Shown here in pieces: positions 60,668 through 64,000 of a stretch of 64,000 bases of DNA. Where the stretch lies: the NCBI RefSeq assembly GCF_037031225.1, contig NZ_JAYEZN010000001.1, positions 1,488,001 to 1,552,000 of the forward strand. Direction: 5' to 3'. The notes under the pieces are model-generated. The model was not told the DNA's origin. It worked only from the letters and a program-made list of their open reading frames with translations, and made no database searches. This DNA comes from Halorientalis sp. LT38 (GTDB lineage: Archaea; Halobacteriota; Halobacteria; Halobacteriales; Haloarculaceae). The position numbers and the translations under genes are program-made. The first letter of the stretch is position 1. Every line of letters begins with the position of its first letter.

Positions 60668-62332
60668 CTACTCGCCGGCCTGGATCCCGTGCCGCAGCGG
60701 CTCGGGAACCAGTTCCTTTTTGAGCACTTTGCCGCCGGGATTCTTCGGCAGGTCGTCGACGATCCGGAACACCTCCGGGATCTTGTAGTCGGCGAGGCGC
60801 GTCCGGGCGTGCTCGACCAGTTCCTCCTCGGTGAGGCGTTCGCCCGGCTTCGGGACGACCGCGGCCAGCACCCGCTCGCCCAGCACTTCGTCGGGGAAGC
60901 CCGTCACGGAGCACTCGAGGACTTTCTCGTGGCCCGTCAGCACCTCCTCGACGTCGAGGACGTAGATGTTCTCGCCGCCGCGGACGATCTTGTCTCTACT
61001 TCTGCCCTTGAGGGAGACGAACCCGTCGGGGTCGATCGTCGCGAGGTCGCCCGTGTAGTGCCAGCCGTCGGCGAAGGCCTCGGCGGTCGCCTCGGGGCGG
61101 TTGCGGTAGCCGTCGACGACGATGGGGCCGCGGATGGCCAGTTCGCCCACCTCGTCGGGGCCCAGCGGTTCGCGCTCGTCGTCGACGACGGCGAGTTCTA
61201 TCGGCGGCGCCGGGAGGCCGATCGTCGAGGCGTAGTCGTCGGAGTACTCGTCGGGGCACATGGTGACGAGGCCGGCGGTGGTCTCGGTCGTCCCGTAGGC
61301 GTCACAGAGGGCGGCCTCGGGGAAAAAGTCGCGGAGCCGGCGGACGTTCTCCTCGGGCATCGGCGCGCCGCCGTAGGCGGCGGTCTGCAGCGAGGAGAGG
61401 TCGTACTCGCCGGGTTCGGTCCGCTTCATCGCGAGAACATAGGTCGTCGGCACTGTGAGCGTGAACTCGATGTCCTGGGTCTCGACGGTCGACAGGAAGG
61501 TCTCCGGGCCCGCGCCGTCGAGGACGACGGTGGTCCCGGTGGCCGCGAGGGTGTGCAACACGTTCGAGACGAGTCCGGCCCCGTGGAACAGGGGGACCAG
61601 CACGAGCGTCCGCAGGCCCTCGCTGGTGTCGAAGGAGACGTGGTAGTTGATCGCCCCGTTGACGAGGTTCCGGTGGGAGACGAGACACCCCTTGGGCTGG
61701 CCGGTCGTCCCGGACGTGTACATGATCGTGCAGGTCTCGCCCTCGTCGGGGTCGGCCCGCGGCGGGTCGGCGCCCGTCTCGAACAGCGACTCGTAGGACT
61801 GGCCGGGGCCGTCGGCCGGCGCGTCGACGACGTAGTACGACGACGGATCGGGGTCGTAGTCGGCGTCGTCGACGTTCTCGGCCAGCTCGCGCTCGGTGAT
61901 CAGGACCGCCGGGTCCGCGTCCGCGAGCAGCGGCGAGAGCTCCCGCGAGGAGACGCGGGTGTTGATCGGCGCGACCGTCGCGCCGAGGCGGGCGCAGGCG
62001 AAGAACGTCTCGACGAACGCGGGGCGATTGCTCAGCAGCGCGCTCACGATGTCCCCCTCGCCGACGCCGTCGGCGGCGAGGCCGGCGGCGAGTCGGTCGA
62101 CGCGGTCGTCGAACTCGCGGTAGGTGTCGGTGCGGTCGTACTCCGGGTAGACGAACGCCTCGCGGTCGGGGGCGCGGTCGAGCGCCGCGTCGAACAGCGC
62201 CGGGACGTTCGCCGGCCGGTCGGGGTAGGCGAGGGCCCCGTCGGCCTCGCGTTCGAGGCCGAAGGCGTCGGGGTCGTGGTGGACGATGCCGTCGGTCCAG
62301 CTGATGGTGCTGGTGTCGTATCCCTGTTTCAT
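60668..62332 (-). CDS. Acyl-CoA synthetase (AMP-forming)
   Basis: The protein has 554 residues. The P-loop motif TIMYTSGTTGQPKGCLVSH (around 212-230), CDAYGTTETTAG, WHYTGDLATID and the C-terminal catalytic Lys in PKNPGGKVLKKEL define an ANL-superfamily ligase. It activates a carboxylic acid with ATP and CoA. Located beside an importer, it is the likely first step after uptake. Chain or ring specificity is not evident. Confidence 0.9.
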   Translation of the reverse strand: MKQGYDTSTISWTDGIVHHDPDAFGLEREADGALAYPDRPANVPALFDAALDRAPDREAFVYPEYDRTDTYREFDDRVDRLAAGLAADGVGEGDIVSALLSNRPAFVETFFACARLGATVAPINTRVSSRELSPLLADADPAVLITERELAENVDDADYDPDPSSYYVVDAPADGPGQSYESLFETGADPPRADPDEGETCTIMYTSGTTGQPKGCLVSHRNLVNGAINYHVSFDTSEGLRTLVLVPLFHGAGLVSNVLHTLAATGTTVVLDGAGPETFLSTVETQDIEFTLTVPTTYVLAMKRTEPGEYDLSSLQTAAYGGAPMPEENVRRLRDFFPEAALCDAYGTTETTAGLVTMCPDEYSDDYASTIGLPAPPIELAVVDDEREPLGPDEVGELAIRGPIVVDGYRNRPEATAEAFADGWHYTGDLATIDPDGFVSLKGRSRDKIVRGGENIYVLDVEEVLTGHEKVLECSVTGFPDEVLGERVLAAVVPKPGERLTEEELVEHARTRLADYKIPEVFRIVDDLPKNPGGKVLKKELVPEPLRHGIQAGE

Positions 62333-62369
62333 GGTTCGCTCTAAATCGCGTGTGCCGCCTGCATAACGG

Positions 62370-63377
62370 TTACTCCGCCTCGGGTGGCAGCGCCTCGAGG
62401 GTGGACTCGAACATCTCGTCGGTCGCCCCCTGCGGGAAGGAGATCAGGGCGGTGTCGACGACGCCGTCGATCAGGTCGCCGACCCGCTCGCGGGCGTGCT
62501 CGGGGGTGCCGGCGATGCCGAGCGCGTCCTGCAGTTCCGGGGTGACGGCCTCGGCCGCGCCGGCCTTGTCGCCGCCGCGCCAGGCGTCCTGGATGGCTTC
62601 GGCCGTCTCGGGGAAGCCGTGGTCGGCGACGACGCCGTTGTAGTAGTCGGTCGACCCGACGTAGTAGGCGACGTGTCGGGCGAGGATCTCGCGGGCCTCG
62701 TCGGGGTCGTCGCTGACCGCCGTCGGGACCGACGCCGAGACGTGGAGGTCGCGGTCGGTGTTCGCCCGGTCGCGCGCCTCGTCGATGGCGTCCTCGATCG
62801 CCGGCAGCGGCATGAGGTGGGGGAGGAGGCCGTCGGCGTAGTCGATCGTCATGGCGATGTTGGTGGTGCCGAGCGCCGCGTTGAGGACGGGCACCTCCTG
62901 GCCGTCGGCGTGGTTGAGGGCGAACCCGCTCAGGTCGAAGATCTCGCCGTCGTAGTCGATGCGCTCGCCCGAGAGCGCCAGGTCGAGGATCTCGATGGTC
63001 TCGCGGATGCGGCGCAGCGGCCGCTCGAACTCCTGGCCGTGGTAGTTCTCGACGACCAGGGGTGTGCTCGACCCGATGCCGAGCAGGAACTGGCCGTCGG
63101 TGGCCTCGTGGAGCGAGAGGGCGTTGCCCGCCAGCGCCATCGGACTGCGCGAGAAGGCGTTGGCGATGCAGGTCCCGAGGGCGCAGTCGGTCCGCTCGGC
63201 GATGCGGGCGAGCAGCGGGAAGGGGCCGTACCCCCAGCCCTCGCCGACCCAGACGGAGTCGAAGCCGCTGTCTTCGGCCTCGGCGGCGTAGTCGACGAGC
63301 CAGTCGCCCGCCTTGTCGGCGTATTCAGGCAGCACGATACCCGTGCGTGGATAGTCGAAGGTTGTGTCCGTTGTCAT
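62370..63377 (-). CDS. LLM-class flavin-dependent oxidoreductase
   Basis: The protein has 335 residues. LVDYAAEAEDSGFDSVWVGEGWGYGPFPLLARIAERT, NAFSRSPMALAGNALSLHEATDGQFLLGIGSS and the C-terminal GTPEHARERVGDLIDGVVD are luciferase-like features, resembling F420-dependent methylene-tetrahydromethanopterin reductase relatives. It lies in an apparent operon with two acyl-CoA synthetases (gaps of 37 and 3 bp), which makes a role in the same degradative path likely. Confidence 0.86.
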   Translation of the reverse strand: MTTDTTFDYPRTGIVLPEYADKAGDWLVDYAAEAEDSGFDSVWVGEGWGYGPFPLLARIAERTDCALGTCIANAFSRSPMALAGNALSLHEATDGQFLLGIGSSTPLVVENYHGQEFERPLRRIRETIEILDLALSGERIDYDGEIFDLSGFALNHADGQEVPVLNAALGTTNIAMTIDYADGLLPHLMPLPAIEDAIDEARDRANTDRDLHVSASVPTAVSDDPDEAREILARHVAYYVGSTDYYNGVVADHGFPETAEAIQDAWRGGDKAGAAEAVTPELQDALGIAGTPEHARERVGDLIDGVVDTALISFPQGATDEMFESTLEALPPEAE

Positions 63378-63380
63378 TGG

Positions 63381-64000
63381 TCAGTCCTGGACCGCCTCGC
63401 GGAGGTCCTGTCGCGAGATCTTCCCGCTGTTTGTCTGTGGCAGTTCGTCGCGGAACTCGTACCGGCGCGGGCGCTTGAAGTCCTCGATGGCCGACGACGA
63501 CTGGAAGTACTCGTCCAGAACGTCCGCGTCGAGGTCGCCGTCGCTCGGGACGACGAACGCGGTGACGACCTGGCCCCACTCGGCGTCGGGGGCCCCGACG
63601 ACCGCGCCGGTCTGCACGTCGGGGTGTTCGTGGAGGACGTCCTCGACCTCGGCGGGGTAGATGTTCTCCCCGCCGCTGATGATCATGTTGTCCTTCCGGT
63701 CGACGAAGTAGAGGAACCCCTCCTCGCCGCGACGGCCGAGGTCGCCGGTCCGGTACCAGCCGTCGACGATGGCCGCCTCGGTCTTTTCGGGGTCCTTGTA
63801 GTAGTCGATCATGCAGGTGGGCGTCTTGGCCAGTATCTCCCCTTCCTCGCCCTGCGGGACGACGTTCGTCGGCTGTGGGTCCTCGGGATCGACGAGGCGG
63901 ACCTCGGCGTTTGGCACCGCGCGGCCGATGCTCCCCAGGTGGTCGTCGTGGTACTCGGGGTGGAGGAAGGCCGCGAAGATGATCTCGGTCGAGCCGTAGG
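63381..64000 (-). CDS. Acyl-CoA synthetase (AMP-forming), C-terminal part
   Basis: The gene runs off the window. In the visible 206 residues, YGSTEIIFAAF continues into WYRTGDLGRRGEEGFLYFVDRKDNMIISGGENIYPAEVEDVL and ends with the catalytic Lys region QTNSGKISRQDL, all ANL-ligase motifs. The visible start at 63917 is only an internal Met; the reading frame is open to the window edge. Stop is 3 bp from the LLM gene ATG, so they are coupled. Confidence 0.9.
   Translation of the reverse strand, partial: YGSTEIIFAAFLHPEYHDDHLGSIGRAVPNAEVRLVDPEDPQPTNVVPQGEEGEILAKTPTCMIDYYKDPEKTEAAIVDGWYRTGDLGRRGEEGFLYFVDRKDNMIISGGENIYPAEVEDVLHEHPDVQTGAVVGAPDAEWGQVVTAFVVPSDGDLDADVLDEYFQSSSAIEDFKRPRRYEFRDELPQTNSGKISRQDLREAVQD

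Noticed and set aside
1-64000. CRISPR array, IS element, integrase or attachment site
   Set aside because: No regularly spaced identical repeats, transposase or recombinase motifs and no tRNA-adjacent duplication were seen.

Overview
The window is chromosomal DNA of an extremely halophilic archaeon (class Halobacteria). Coding density is high, G+C is very high, and the predicted proteins are strongly acidic. Diagnostic archaeal or haloarchaeal genes include Spt4, ribosomal proteins S24e and S27ae, a fused Kae1-Bud32, a GTP-dependent dephospho-CoA kinase, haloarchaeal-type malate synthase, UbaA plus a JAMM protease, a PGF-CTERM surface protein, a bacterio-opsin-activator-type regulator and an Azf-type glucose-6-phosphate dehydrogenase. 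The family within the class cannot be fixed from this sequence alone. No rRNA, tRNA, CRISPR array, IS element or prophage was seen.

Layout. 1-3.1 kb is an information-processing cluster (spt4, dephospho-CoA kinase, rps24e, rps27ae, kae1-bud32). 3.1-7.3 kb holds small membrane proteins, an NTP pyrophosphatase, a hairpin-rich spacer, a DUF389-type membrane protein, a PIN-like protein with a 32-residue partner, and a sulfate/molybdate transporter. 7.6-12.6 kb holds a TrkA-type protein and the glyoxylate bypass: aceB and aceA, separated by two HTH regulators and a small acidic protein, with three copies of a 15-bp operator-like motif. 12.6-13.2 kb is a long non-coding stretch with AT-rich promoter-like elements and a G-quadruplex-like run. 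13.2-26 kb is mixed: PIN/ATPase/KH protein, DUF368 lipid-carrier transporter, M20 and M32 peptidases, a double-domain CheC, ubaA and a JAMM protease, and a BtuF-like protein. 26-47 kb holds a ferritin-like protein, a rhodanese-MBL fusion, three SDRs, two MFS transporters, the PGF-CTERM protein, a KDG-kinase-like sugar kinase, MutL, a GH15 enzyme, a flavoprotein disulfide reductase, an Azf paralogue, a universal stress protein, an SMC-related coiled-coil protein and an Lrp-type regulator.

47.2-64 kb is a coherent CoA-thioester catabolic region: a two-subunit CoA-transferase, an HMG-CoA-synthase-like protein, a DUF35 OB-fold protein and a thiolase, an enoyl-CoA hydratase, two divergent acyl-CoA dehydrogenases, two LLM-type flavin oxidoreductases, a complete branched-chain-amino-acid-type ABC importer, and two acyl-CoA synthetases, the last cut by the window end. 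Together they look like an uptake, activation and beta-oxidation-like route for a carboxylic acid whose identity the sequence does not reveal. The HMG-CoA-synthase-like member has Ser where the family has its catalytic Cys, which makes the HMGS-like/DUF35/thiolase triad the most unusual protein system here. The most unusual non-coding signals are the three-copy motif between aceB and aceA and a hairpin family with compensating arms at 4.55-4.75 kb.
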